Part shown: positions 17,013 to 25,370 of the stretch, in pieces
Layout of the letters: each line of letters starts with the position of its first letter
How positions within the stretch are numbered: position 1 is the first letter of the stretch
DNA from: a virus
Direction: 5' to 3' (one strand)
IMG/VR virus record: IMGVR_UViG_3300037153_000047
Location: 1 to 48,922 of that record
DNA length: 48,922 nucleotides
Position numbers and translations under genes: made by a program
Notes under the pieces: generated by a model
Seen by the model: the letters and a program-made list of their open reading frames with translations, nothing else
Told to the model about the DNA's origin: nothing
Databases searched by the model: none

Positions 17013-17756
17013 ATGGGACGCAAAAATTTACTCTCGGACACGGACTACACCAGCGGTCACGACAATCGCTACGGTGCGACGGTGCTGATGGGATTTGTCT
17101 CCAAGATCGAATGCACGGACAAACGCTCGAGCGTGCGGGTGATTTTGCCGGACAGACTGGATCATCAGGACAATCCGGTCATCACGAAACCTGTTCCGGT
17201 GTTGCAAGTGGCGAGCGCGGCAAAGAAAAGTTTTTGTGTGCCGCGACTGGGCGACACGGTGGCATTAATGAAAATGCCAAACTCGACCAGCGATTATTTT
17301 GTGATCGGGAGTTTTTACACGCCGCGCAATCCGCCGCCTGTGTCTGATCCGATGCTGGATCACACCACCTACGACGACGGGTCGATCATGGAGTTCAACG
17401 CCTCCAACGGCACGCTGACCTGGAAACTGAAAGGCGACGTTCTATGGACCAACGAGAAGGGCGCGACGCTGAAATTTAAGGAAGCGGTGACGATTGAAAC
17501 GGATGGCGACGTAAACATCAAGCCAGTGGGCGGGAGCGTGAACATCGAGGCAGGCGGACTGATTTCCCTCAAAGGGACGATGAAATTCGAAGGCAACATC
17601 GATCATACTGGCAACATGGTGACGCATGGGACGCACACGGACAATCTCGGGCATCACACCAGTTCGCAGCGGGACGAACGGATTGACCAACTGGAAAAAC
17701 GTGTGGCCAGATTGGAGCGAATCATTGAAACTCTGACCGGAGGACAACAGCTTTAA
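17013..17756 (+). CDS. Baseplate spike protein V (P2 GpV)
   Basis: This 247-aa protein would form the membrane-piercing spike. It has an OB-fold-like N-terminal part (VSKIECTDKRSSVRVILPD, FCVPRLGDTVALMKMPN), a beta-helix-like repeat (WKLKGDVLWTNEKGATLKFK), a THTDNLGHHT segment with possible metal-binding His, then a short coiled coil (IDQLEKRVARLERIIETL). The stop codon lies inside dyad repeat copy 5. Confidence 0.9.
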   Translation: MGRKNLLSDTDYTSGHDNRYGATVLMGFVSKIECTDKRSSVRVILPDRLDHQDNPVITKPVPVLQVASAAKKSFCVPRLGDTVALMKMPNSTSDYFVIGSFYTPRNPPPVSDPMLDHTTYDDGSIMEFNASNGTLTWKLKGDVLWTNEKGATLKFKEAVTIETDGDVNIKPVGGSVNIEAGGLISLKGTMKFEGNIDHTGNMVTHGTHTDNLGHHTSSQRDERIDQLEKRVARLERIIETLTGGQQL

Positions 17757-17775
17757 TTAAATTTAGTCAAAGCTT
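17749..17775 (+). repeat. 28-bp dyad repeat, copy 5 (near-palindromic form)
   Basis: Here the left arm is AGCTTTAATTAAA rather than AAGGTTAATTAAA, so the copy is close to a full palindrome with TTTAGTCAAAGCTT. The stop codon of gene V (17754-17756) lies in it, and it ends 6 bases before the next ATG, which lacks a Shine-Dalgarno. Confidence 0.9.
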
Positions 17776-17781
17776 CATACC

Positions 17782-18279
17782 ATGACGGAAGGAATTTACG
17801 GAGCGATCATTTTCGGGAAAGCGCAAGGCCGCATAATGACCTTCGAGGACATTCAGCGCCGATACACTGGGCGCTTCGGTTCGCACATGGTTCATTTGCA
17901 AAAACCGCTTCTGGAATGGGCTGGAAACGATTTGATCGAACTGCGAATGAAAGTGAATCTGAACGCTGCGTGGTGCGGGAATCCGCTGCCGCTGTTGGCG
18001 GAATGGCATCGCTTTCACGAGGACGCTCTGGCTGCGCCACTCTTGGTCGGCGGTCAGCCAATGGCAGGCGGTCAATCGCTTTTTGTGATTACGAACATGG
18101 AGGAATCGCACAAACACTGGCTGCGCGGCGGTCGACTGATTGCGGTCGAACTGGCAATCGAATTCAAAGAATACATACCGACGACTGCGGACACGGTTTT
18201 CTTATACGGAACATCGGGCTTCGTGACTGGACTTTTGACTACACCGCAGATTGTGCCGCCACTTTTGCCAACAGGATAA
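17782..18279 (+). CDS. Tail protein U-like (P2 GpU)
   Basis: This 165-aa protein shows the GpU pattern: a central WHRFHEDALAAPLLVGGQPM, then LFVITNMEESHKHWLRGGR and VELAIEFKEYI. P2 gpU acts in tail tube completion. It follows gene V, slightly away from the usual U-D order. The dyad repeat serves as its leader. Confidence 0.78.
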   Translation: MTEGIYGAIIFGKAQGRIMTFEDIQRRYTGRFGSHMVHLQKPLLEWAGNDLIELRMKVNLNAAWCGNPLPLLAEWHRFHEDALAAPLLVGGQPMAGGQSLFVITNMEESHKHWLRGGRLIAVELAIEFKEYIPTTADTVFLYGTSGFVTGLLTTPQIVPPLLPTG

Positions 18280-18283
18280 GGTT

Positions 18284-19126
18284 ATGCCAAGCATCGGGAC
18301 AAATCCGCCGCCGCCAGTTCCACCTGGCTCGACGCCTCCGAAAATTATTAAGGACACGCCGCCTGTTCCGATTACGTCGAAATTCGTGGGCGCGATTCCG
18401 AACACGGGCGCGAACTGGCGATTGCAGTTCTGCGACGCGGACGGGACGCCGCTGAACATGAGTTCATTCGAGGCCATCGACTTCGGGGCGATCAGCTGGA
18501 AAGAAATTTTCCAGAACATCAAAACGATTCTGGCGACGCCGCTTTATTCGGCTGCGCTCGAGCGCACACTTGGAATCGACTCGCGGATTGTGGACTTGCC
18601 AATTCTGGAAGCGAGCCAAAAAGTGGTGGCAATTCTGGACGCGGTCGCGCGTTGGGAAAACCGCTGCGAGATTTTGAAAATCGACTTCGATTATGCCGAC
18701 GCGCTGGCCGGACACGTTGGGGTGATTTTGAAGCTGAACATTCATCCTGTGATTTGGGGAACAGGCGTGCCTTACACGGCGCAAAATGTTTTCGCTACGC
18801 CGGACAAAGTAAAGCAATCGCCGCCAGTGATTCAGTCGAAGGAAATTCCTGGCCCACCTGGGCCTCCTGGGGCGACTGGACAACGCGGGTCGCTCTGGTT
18901 CAGCGGATCGTCTTCGCCGCCTTCGGGCGACATGGTTCCAATCGTGATACAAGGTCAATCGCATGGCGTGCAAGGACCGCAGGGCGAAGAAGGTCAGCGC
19001 GGGTTTGTGTGGCTGACTGGCGCGGGCGATCCGGTGACGCCGCTCAAAAACGACATGTATCTGAACTCGACAAACGGTGACGTCTGGCAGTTCGACGGCA
19101 CAACGTGGAGGCGCACCACACAATGA
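18284..19126 (+). CDS. Baseplate wedge gp25/W-like protein fused to collagen-like repeat
   Basis: This 280-aa protein has a Pro-rich start and then, at about residues 60-155, a gp25/GpW-like domain (ISWKEIFQNIKTILATPLYS, LERTLGIDSRIVDLP, VRVI-like end VGVILKLNIH). After about 190 come collagen-type triplets (GPPGPPGATGQRG) and a second short set (GPQGEEGQRG). The wedge domain starts sheath assembly; the extension probably forms a trimeric stalk. Fusion of these two parts is unusual. The chosen start is just after the U stop. Confidence 0.75.
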   Translation: MPSIGTNPPPPVPPGSTPPKIIKDTPPVPITSKFVGAIPNTGANWRLQFCDADGTPLNMSSFEAIDFGAISWKEIFQNIKTILATPLYSAALERTLGIDSRIVDLPILEASQKVVAILDAVARWENRCEILKIDFDYADALAGHVGVILKLNIHPVIWGTGVPYTAQNVFATPDKVKQSPPVIQSKEIPGPPGPPGATGQRGSLWFSGSSSPPSGDMVPIVIQGQSHGVQGPQGEEGQRGFVWLTGAGDPVTPLKNDMYLNSTNGDVWQFDGTTWRRTTQ

Positions 19127-19650
19127 GTTGGGAACAAGTGGGCAACATTCGCGGGCCGCAGGGAATACCTGGGCCTCCAGGTGGGACTGTGGTCGAGGGA
19201 ACACAATTCATCATCGGCGAGATTCCCACAGGCGCGTTGAACTCGATTAATAAGATTTTTACGGCCGCAAATCCGTTCGCGCCGAACTCGCTCGAGGTAT
19301 TTTTAAACGGGCTGCGCCAGCGACGTTCAGATGATTATGACGAAATCAGCAGCACACAATTTCAATTCGTTGCTGCGCCGAGGGCGAGCGATTCAATTTC
19401 GATTGACTACGTGCTTCCGTCGCCTGTGCTGGTGCCAGTCATCGGCGAGATTCCGGTCGGTTCGATCAACGGGAGCAACAAAGCGTTTTCGACTGCTTAC
19501 GTTTACGCGCCGAACATGCTGGCGGTGTTCCTGTGCGGTCTGCGGTTGCGCCGGAGCGATGATTATTCGGAGACTGGCGCACAGTCATTTCAGCTTGTAG
19601 CTGCGCCGCTGGTCGGTGATACACTCTCGGTCGATTACTTCCAACCATGA
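19123..19650 (+). CDS. Fibre protein with two repeated beta domains
   Basis: This 175-aa protein starts with a short collagen-like piece (GPQGIPGPPGG), followed by two copies of a domain of about 70 residues. Each runs from IGEIP.G..N..NK.F through LEVFLNGLRQRRSDDY (first copy) to a YV/YF end. The same domain ends the next protein. Such domains are common in phage fibres. It overlaps both neighbours by 4 bp. Confidence 0.75.
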   Translation: MSWEQVGNIRGPQGIPGPPGGTVVEGTQFIIGEIPTGALNSINKIFTAANPFAPNSLEVFLNGLRQRRSDDYDEISSTQFQFVAAPRASDSISIDYVLPSPVLVPVIGEIPVGSINGSNKAFSTAYVYAPNMLAVFLCGLRLRRSDDYSETGAQSFQLVAAPLVGDTLSVDYFQP

Positions 19651-20762
19651 ACACACAAATTCGCGGCTCCACGCAAATCTTCGATACTTCGATTCCGTAT
19701 TCGAAATTCTCGGACGCGCTGATAAAAGCAGACGGCATAATTCCGATGGCTGCGACGCTGAAAATGTCGAGTGCGCCGCCGACGAATCCGCTGGCAAATG
19801 TAAACTTTATTCAGAACGTCAAAGATCCCGTCAACTTGCAGGACGCTGCGACGAAAGCTTACGTCGACGCTGCGGTGGCGGCTGTGGTAAGTTCATCGCT
19901 GACTGCCAAAGCTGCGACGACTGCTAACATCACGCTTGCAAATACGCAGACAGTCGACGGTGTCGCGCTCGCCGCGAACGACGTTTGCTTGGTCAAAAAT
20001 CAGTCGACCAACTCACAGAACGGCGTTTATCGCGTGATCTCCGGCGGGCCATGGCAACGCGTCACAGGCATGGACACTTGGGCGGAAGTGCCAGGCGCAA
20101 TCGTCAGCGTGCAACAGGGAACGGTGAACGGCGACACGCTGTGGTTATCGGTCGCGGACGCGGGCGGAACACTTGAGACAACCGCGATCACGTTCACGCA
20201 AGTGCCAGGGCCGACCGACATAATCGCTGGCGCTGGACTGACGCGAACAGGACAACAGATCGACGTGATCGCTGCGGACAGTTCACTCACGATTAACGCC
20301 AACGACATTGCGGTGCATCTGGCAACCAACGCGGGATTGGTTCTCGCCGGCGGCGGCGGTGGAATCGCAATCAATCCGGATGCGAACTCGTTGTCGCTGT
20401 CGAGCAATTTGCTGGCGGTAAAGTTGAATGCAGGAGGCGCGATTGCTAGTGGCTCGAGCGGTCTGGCTGTGAATGTGGACAACACTTCAATCTACATTGT
20501 CGGCAATCAGCTGGCGGTGAAAGCCGGTTTCCCGACCGGACGCCTTGTTACGCGGGAAACGCCGAGCGGAACGATTAACGGAACCAACACGGCTTTTTCG
20601 CTTGCGACCGCGCCGAATCCTGTGGGCTGCGAACAAATTTATTTGAACGGGATTTTGCTGAACGGCGGCGCGGGCAATGATTACACAATCGCTGGCGCAT
20701 CAATCACTTTTGCGACTGCGCCTTCGAGCGGCGATGTGCTGCTCGCTATTTACTGGAAATAA
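19647..20762 (+). CDS. Tail fibre protein
   Basis: This 371-aa protein includes the fibre motif AATKAYVDAAVAAVV near residue 67. It continues with a beta-rich part (ANDVCLVKNQSTNSQNGVYR) and Thr/Gly/Ala repeats with regular N-D/A patterns. Its last 75 residues are a third copy of the beta domain from the preceding gene (TPSGTINGTNTAFSLA, QIYLNG). It is a probable receptor-binding or fibre shaft component. Confidence 0.75.
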   Translation: MNTQIRGSTQIFDTSIPYSKFSDALIKADGIIPMAATLKMSSAPPTNPLANVNFIQNVKDPVNLQDAATKAYVDAAVAAVVSSSLTAKAATTANITLANTQTVDGVALAANDVCLVKNQSTNSQNGVYRVISGGPWQRVTGMDTWAEVPGAIVSVQQGTVNGDTLWLSVADAGGTLETTAITFTQVPGPTDIIAGAGLTRTGQQIDVIAADSSLTINANDIAVHLATNAGLVLAGGGGGIAINPDANSLSLSSNLLAVKLNAGGAIASGSSGLAVNVDNTSIYIVGNQLAVKAGFPTGRLVTRETPSGTINGTNTAFSLATAPNPVGCEQIYLNGILLNGGAGNDYTIAGASITFATAPSSGDVLLAIYWK

Positions 20763-20766
20763 TTTT

Positions 20767-22098
20767 ATGCCACTCACACAAGTCAGAGGCGGACAAGTGC
20801 AGGACGGTTCGATCCAGCGCGTGGACCTCGATGTGTCGACTCCTGGTCAGTCGGTGATTCGCAAGGCAATTGCTGGCAATGGAATTTCTATCGGTTACGA
20901 CGGCGCGGACGCTGGCACAGGCGACGTAACAGTGAACATGGCTGCGATTGCTCCAGGTTCGATCCTCGGCAATATAACAGGTGCGCCGCAACCTCCAGTG
21001 CCAATCACTTCGTGGGCGAATCCGTCGTGGCTGACTTCTCTTGCGTGGACAAAGATTACTGGCGTTCCGTCGTTTGAACCTGCGCTCGGCAATCCGGCTG
21101 CGAACGGTTACATTTTATCTTCGTCGGCTGCGGGTGCGCGTTCGTGGATTCCTGCGCCGAGCGGTGGCGGAACAATCACGCTGACAGGCGACGTGACAGG
21201 CAGCGGAACAACGAGCATCGCCACCACGATTGCAGCGAACTCGGTGGGTGCGTCGGAAATTGTAGCAAACTCAATCGGTGCGAGCGAAATCAACAACACG
21301 CAGGATTTGGGGCTGGCGATTTTGCAGACCATCAAGATTCCTGTTTCTGCCACAGCTGATTGCCAGACTGTCTTAGGACTTTATCGAAACTCTAGTGGCA
21401 CAGCGGCAGCGGGTTTCGGTTCGCGGATCGAACTCGGCGCGAGCAGTGATACGACTCCGAACAGGGGTCAATGTCTAATCCAATCTCGTTGGAGCGTGGC
21501 TGCTGATGCGACTCGTGCTGCCACAATGGATTTATTCTGCACGCAGGGCAACGGACTTTACGGAACGGCTGTGATGTCGCTTTACTCGAGCAAGGGTGTC
21601 GGTCTTAACGGCGCGGCTGATCCAGGTGCGGGATTTGTGAACGTGCCAAGCGCTGGCGGGTTCAAAATCAACAACGTCAACATTTGGGCACTGCCGGATT
21701 CGGCACAGGGCGCGCCTGTCACGACGGCGGGAACGACCAGCACAGTCGGCGTTATGGCTGGCGTCGGTCAATACATCACGCCAGCAAAAGGCGGCAAGGT
21801 TCTGGCGCTTGCGATGGGTTACGCGCAAATGGACACTGTCAATCGCATTGTGATGGGCGGCTTCCGATATGGCACAGGAACAAAACCAACTCACGGCGCG
21901 GCAACGACTGGCACTGATCCTGGCTCTGGCACATGGGCGTTTTACGCTGCTGTAGCCAATCAATACGCACCGTTCTGCGCGGTCGCTGTGCTTACAGGCT
22001 TGACGGTGGGCACGCAATATTGGTTCGATCAGTGGTATGGCGGGAACGGTGGCACAGTCAAACTATACTCGGTCGCTATATCATTGATCGAATTTTGA
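20767..22098 (+). CDS. Tail fibre / receptor-binding protein candidate
   Basis: This 443-aa protein starts at 20767, 4 bases after the previous stop; a longer frame from 20677 lies inside the previous gene. The N-terminus (LTQVRGGQVQDGSIQRVDLD) and Gly/Ser/Thr-rich body (GDVTGSGTTSIATTIAANSV) are fibre-like. The C-terminal 130 residues form a distinct beta-rich domain, a good place for host recognition. Confidence 0.7.
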   Translation: MPLTQVRGGQVQDGSIQRVDLDVSTPGQSVIRKAIAGNGISIGYDGADAGTGDVTVNMAAIAPGSILGNITGAPQPPVPITSWANPSWLTSLAWTKITGVPSFEPALGNPAANGYILSSSAAGARSWIPAPSGGGTITLTGDVTGSGTTSIATTIAANSVGASEIVANSIGASEINNTQDLGLAILQTIKIPVSATADCQTVLGLYRNSSGTAAAGFGSRIELGASSDTTPNRGQCLIQSRWSVAADATRAATMDLFCTQGNGLYGTAVMSLYSSKGVGLNGAADPGAGFVNVPSAGGFKINNVNIWALPDSAQGAPVTTAGTTSTVGVMAGVGQYITPAKGGKVLALAMGYAQMDTVNRIVMGGFRYGTGTKPTHGAATTGTDPGSGTWAFYAAVANQYAPFCAVAVLTGLTVGTQYWFDQWYGGNGGTVKLYSVAISLIEF

Positions 22099-22107
22099 AA
22101 GGAAACC

Positions 22108-22350
22108 ATGAACATCGAACAACGCATCACAGAACTAAAAGCTGAACTGCACGACTTAACGAAACGTCACGACGCGATCATCGCGGAACATAACCGGACG
22201 GAACAGGAATTTAACACGGCCATTGTTCAGAGCCAGAATCGTTATCAACAGCTCGCGGGCGCGATTGCGGAACTGGAACTGATGCAGCGCGAGAAAAGCG
22301 CGACGGCAAACGGCGAAGTGACGCGGCCAAAAAACAGACTGGCTCGATGA
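22108..22350 (+). CDS. Small coiled-coil protein, possible lysis accessory
   Basis: This 80-aa protein is almost entirely a predicted coiled coil (RITELKAELHDLTKRHDAII). It overlaps the following membrane protein by 4 bp, so it belongs to the lysis cassette. It has no transmembrane segment and no signal peptide, so a spanin role is unlikely. Function unknown. Confidence 0.65.
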   Translation: MNIEQRITELKAELHDLTKRHDAIIAEHNRTEQEFNTAIVQSQNRYQQLAGAIAELELMQREKSATANGEVTRPKNRLAR

Positions 22351-22721
22351 TTACGCTACTGGCAATCGTTACTGCACAGGGAACGGATCATCTTCCAATC
22401 TGGCCGAACCGCGTGTTCAACGTGGTTTCGTGTGTGACGGTCTGGATGCTTGCGCTGTTCGTTAGCTATTGGAAGGCGCATCCGAAATATTTCACGTTTG
22501 CCGACTGGTGGCGCGACGACAGGATGCGGTTCGTCGGCGGTTGTGTGATTACGGTTGCGCTTGTGATTTTGAAAGCGACTTCGTCGACCGTCGATGACGT
22601 TTTGAAATTGCTCGGCTTCCAAGTGTCGAATACTTCCGGCGTGGCTTATGGCTTCGCCATTGCAACGTTCCTGTTGGGACTTAAACCAGTTCAAAAAACA
22701 AATGGCAAAACGCAAACATAA
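22347..22721 (+). CDS. Holin candidate
   Basis: This 124-aa protein has three hydrophobic segments near 24-42 (VFNVVSCVTVWMLALFVSYW), 62-79 (GGCVITVALVILKA) and 96-112 (GVAYGFAIATFLLGL), with a charged end. Its size and its place directly before a predicted wall hydrolase fit a holin, which would permeabilise the inner membrane at lysis. Confidence 0.6.
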   Translation: MITLLAIVTAQGTDHLPIWPNRVFNVVSCVTVWMLALFVSYWKAHPKYFTFADWWRDDRMRFVGGCVITVALVILKATSSTVDDVLKLLGFQVSNTSGVAYGFAIATFLLGLKPVQKTNGKTQT

Positions 22722-23229
22722 AGCAGCGCAAATCGAATCGGAGTGGGTTCTGGAACTCTTGCTGGAACTCGACGTGCCGATCTTTTACACGCCGGACGTA
22801 GGCGAGGAAGGCGACGGCTACGTGGCATTCATCAGCAACTTGGACGTTTGCACGGACGGGACTGGTCCGCATCATGGCGATGAAACGCCACAGGACGAAA
22901 CGGCTTACTACAACGGCGGCAAATTTCTTAATGCGGACAAAGACAAATACATCGTTATCCCGCCGCAGATTCGCTCGATGGTCGGGCCAACGGTGATGGG
23001 TTGTCAGGCGCGGTTGACTCGTTTGGACAGTGGAATTTGGAGCGCGGCAATGACCGGAGAAATCGGGCCGGACGAAAAGACTGGCGAAGCGGCTTACTGT
23101 CTGGCGCGGGAATTAAATCCGGAGGTCTCGGCGAACAACGGTGATTCGCGCCGGATTTATCTTTACGAACTTTGGCCTGGCATTCCAGCGATTGTCGATG
23201 GTAAACAATACAAACTTGAGCCAGCGTGA
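22702..23229 (+). CDS. Putative endolysin, GH75-chitosanase-like fold
   Basis: This 175-aa protein starts with a basic MAKRKHK, with the start chosen over 22648 because the longer form is holin shadow. The order of DVCTDGTGPHHGD, DETAYYNG, DKYIVIPP, GEIGPDEKTGEAAYCLAREL and RRIYLYE parallels family 75 glycoside hydrolases, in which Asp and Glu residues of such motifs catalyse chitosan cleavage. In this place it probably cuts peptidoglycan. The match is by pattern and needs a profile search. It overlaps the holin by 20 bp. Confidence 0.6.
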   Translation: MAKRKHKAAQIESEWVLELLLELDVPIFYTPDVGEEGDGYVAFISNLDVCTDGTGPHHGDETPQDETAYYNGGKFLNADKDKYIVIPPQIRSMVGPTVMGCQARLTRLDSGIWSAAMTGEIGPDEKTGEAAYCLARELNPEVSANNGDSRRIYLYELWPGIPAIVDGKQYKLEPA

Positions 23230-23232
23230 TGG

Positions 23233-23259
23233 AAGGTTAATTAAATTTAGTCAAAGCTT
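23233..23259 (+). repeat. 28-bp dyad repeat, copy 6
   Basis: The left arm is AAGGTTAATTAAA and the right half TTTAGTCAAAGCTT. The start codon of gene J follows at once, with no spacer and no Shine-Dalgarno. Confidence 0.9.
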
Positions 23260-24465
23260 ATGGCAAACGGAACAAACGTCGGAGCGCCGGAATACGGACT
23301 GGATTTTGTGCCGGATATCGATTTCGCGGTAAAGGATCCAACCGTCATCGAATCGGAAGTGATCGCGGATTACGAGAGCGCGTTCAAAACGCTGACTGGA
23401 ATTGCGAAAACGCTGGCACCAGGTGATCCGGTGCGGTTGTTTTTACTTGTGGTCTGTCACTGGCTGTCGCACCAGCGGACGATTATCGATTTTACCGGAA
23501 AAGAAAATTTGTTGAAATATTCTCACGGCGATTACTTGGACAATCTCGGGGCGTTGTATGGCCAGCGCGCCTTGCGGTTGCAGGCGTCGCCCGCGCTGAC
23601 GACATTGCGCTTCACGCTGACTACGCCTTTATCATTCTCGGCAACGATACCAAAAGGAACACAAGTGGCTGCGCCAAGCGGTGTGCTTTTCGAGACGTTG
23701 ACAGACGGGACAATCGCGGCGGGAGCGTTGAATCTTTTTGTCGATGTGCCAGCGCAAGCGCTGCTCGAGGGAACGATTGGCAACGGCTTCGCCGCAGGGC
23801 AACTCAATCAGCTGGTGAACTGGAACCAGCAATGGGCGGTATCGGTGGCGAACACGACCGAGACTGCGGGCGGGAGCGACGAAGAAACAGACGACCAATA
23901 TCGCTATCGCCTCTGGCTGGCCATTGAATCGTTCTCGACTTGCGGTCCTCGGGATGCTTACGAATTTTGGGCGTTGTCAGCGTCGCCGGACATTATCCAA
24001 GCGCAGATTTATTCCGCGCCGGACATTGCGGGCGAAGTCTGGATTTATCCGCTCTTAAAAGGCGGTGTGCTGCCGACACAGGACATTCTCGATAAAGTGC
24101 AGGCGACTTGTTCGGCTGATACGGTGCGTCCGGTGACGGATTTCGTGACGGCGAAAGTGGCGACGGCAGTCAATTTCACTCTGGACATGGACTACTACGT
24201 GCTGTCGTCGAACGAAGTTTTACTGGCTCAAATACAGGCCAACGTGCAACAGGCGGTGACGGACTGGATTTTGTGGCAGCACAGCTACATTTCGCGTGAC
24301 ATTATCGTGGACGAACTGCGGAAACGCTGTCTTGAGGCGGGCGCAAAACGGATCGTGGTGCGCCAGCCGACACCGGATTTTCAGATCATGGGTTACAACC
24401 AGCTTGCAATCTGCACGACTGTGCCGCCTGCGGGAATTAACTTTGCCGGATTCGAGGACGCATGA
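23260..24465 (+). CDS. Baseplate protein J (P2 GpJ)
   Basis: This 401-aa protein is a baseplate wedge component. The family pattern is clear: YLDNLGALYGQRALRL, TIPKGTQVAAPSGVLFET, GGSDEETDDQYRYRLWLAIE, then YLYPLLKGG-type and DIIVDELRKRC near the end. It overlaps gene I by 4 bp. Fibre and lysis genes separate it from the gp25/W homologue, which is not the P2 order. Confidence 0.9.
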   Translation: MANGTNVGAPEYGLDFVPDIDFAVKDPTVIESEVIADYESAFKTLTGIAKTLAPGDPVRLFLLVVCHWLSHQRTIIDFTGKENLLKYSHGDYLDNLGALYGQRALRLQASPALTTLRFTLTTPLSFSATIPKGTQVAAPSGVLFETLTDGTIAAGALNLFVDVPAQALLEGTIGNGFAAGQLNQLVNWNQQWAVSVANTTETAGGSDEETDDQYRYRLWLAIESFSTCGPRDAYEFWALSASPDIIQAQIYSAPDIAGEVWIYPLLKGGVLPTQDILDKVQATCSADTVRPVTDFVTAKVATAVNFTLDMDYYVLSSNEVLLAQIQANVQQAVTDWILWQHSYISRDIIVDELRKRCLEAGAKRIVVRQPTPDFQIMGYNQLAICTTVPPAGINFAGFEDA

Positions 24466-25370
24466 GTTCACTCCTACGCGATACAAAAATCATCGAGCTG
24501 TGCACGCAGTCGATTAATTACGACGCGCAAGTGCAAAGCGGTTGCGAGGCGTTCGACCCGCAAATGGTGGAGATCATCGACGACACAGGACAAGTGATAA
24601 TGATTCCGAACATCATGGGATTGACCAACTCGGATTTGGTCGACGCGCTGGCGTGGCAGTTTCATGTGGACTTTTATGATCCGACTGCGGACTTGGAATT
24701 TCGAAAACAGCTGGTGCAACTGTCGATTGTCTGGCATATGACCAAAGGAACGGTGTCGCTGGTGGAGGAAGTGATAAACACCTACTGGCACGGCGGCGCG
24801 ACTTTGCAGGAGTGGTTTCAATACAAAAATCCGTTTCCGCCGAATTACCCGACTGTGAGCGTGGACGCGCAGCTCGGTTTCATTCCTCCGGCGTCGGTCA
24901 ATGTTTCGACGAACACAATCACGATTACGGCACACGGACTGGCCAATAACAACCAGGTGCGTTTCGTGGTTGGCTCGTTTGCGGTCGGCGGTCGGCTTCC
25001 GACGCCGCTTGTGGCTGGCGTGTTTTACTGGGCTGCGAACGTGACAGCGAACACATTTCAGCTGCGTCCGGCTGCTGGCGGGTCTGTGATCGATCTTCTG
25101 GATCAGGGCGTCGGCGGTTCCAACTCCTGCTGGAAACGCGGCACTGGCAGCTGGCACGACCGCTACCGTTTCATGGTGATGGTCGACCAGACTGTGATTA
25201 ATCCGAGCGACGAAGCGAAAGTGCTTCAACTGATTAATCGCTACAAGCCAGTCAGTCGATGGTGCGAGGCGATTGTTTATTCACGCGCCAGCCAATGCAA
25301 TATCGGATGGGCTGGAATGCTGTTGCGGTTCATCTACAGGACAAGCGAAAAACCGAGGAATTACCCATGA
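24462..25370 (+). CDS. Tail protein I (P2 GpI) with inserted beta domain
   Basis: This 302-aa protein is longer than P2 gpI. The I-type halves are LVDALAWQFHVDFYDPTADL with VWHMTKGTVSLVEEVI, and at the end LQLINRYKPVSRWCEAIVY. Between them, at about 140-225, lies a separate beta domain (TNTITITAHGLANNNQVRFV, AGVFYWAANVTANTFQL) of the kind found in fibre and surface proteins. The insertion may project outward from the baseplate. Confidence 0.85.
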   Translation: MSSLLRDTKIIELCTQSINYDAQVQSGCEAFDPQMVEIIDDTGQVIMIPNIMGLTNSDLVDALAWQFHVDFYDPTADLEFRKQLVQLSIVWHMTKGTVSLVEEVINTYWHGGATLQEWFQYKNPFPPNYPTVSVDAQLGFIPPASVNVSTNTITITAHGLANNNQVRFVVGSFAVGGRLPTPLVAGVFYWAANVTANTFQLRPAAGGSVIDLLDQGVGGSNSCWKRGTGSWHDRYRFMVMVDQTVINPSDEAKVLQLINRYKPVSRWCEAIVYSRASQCNIGWAGMLLRFIYRTSEKPRNYP

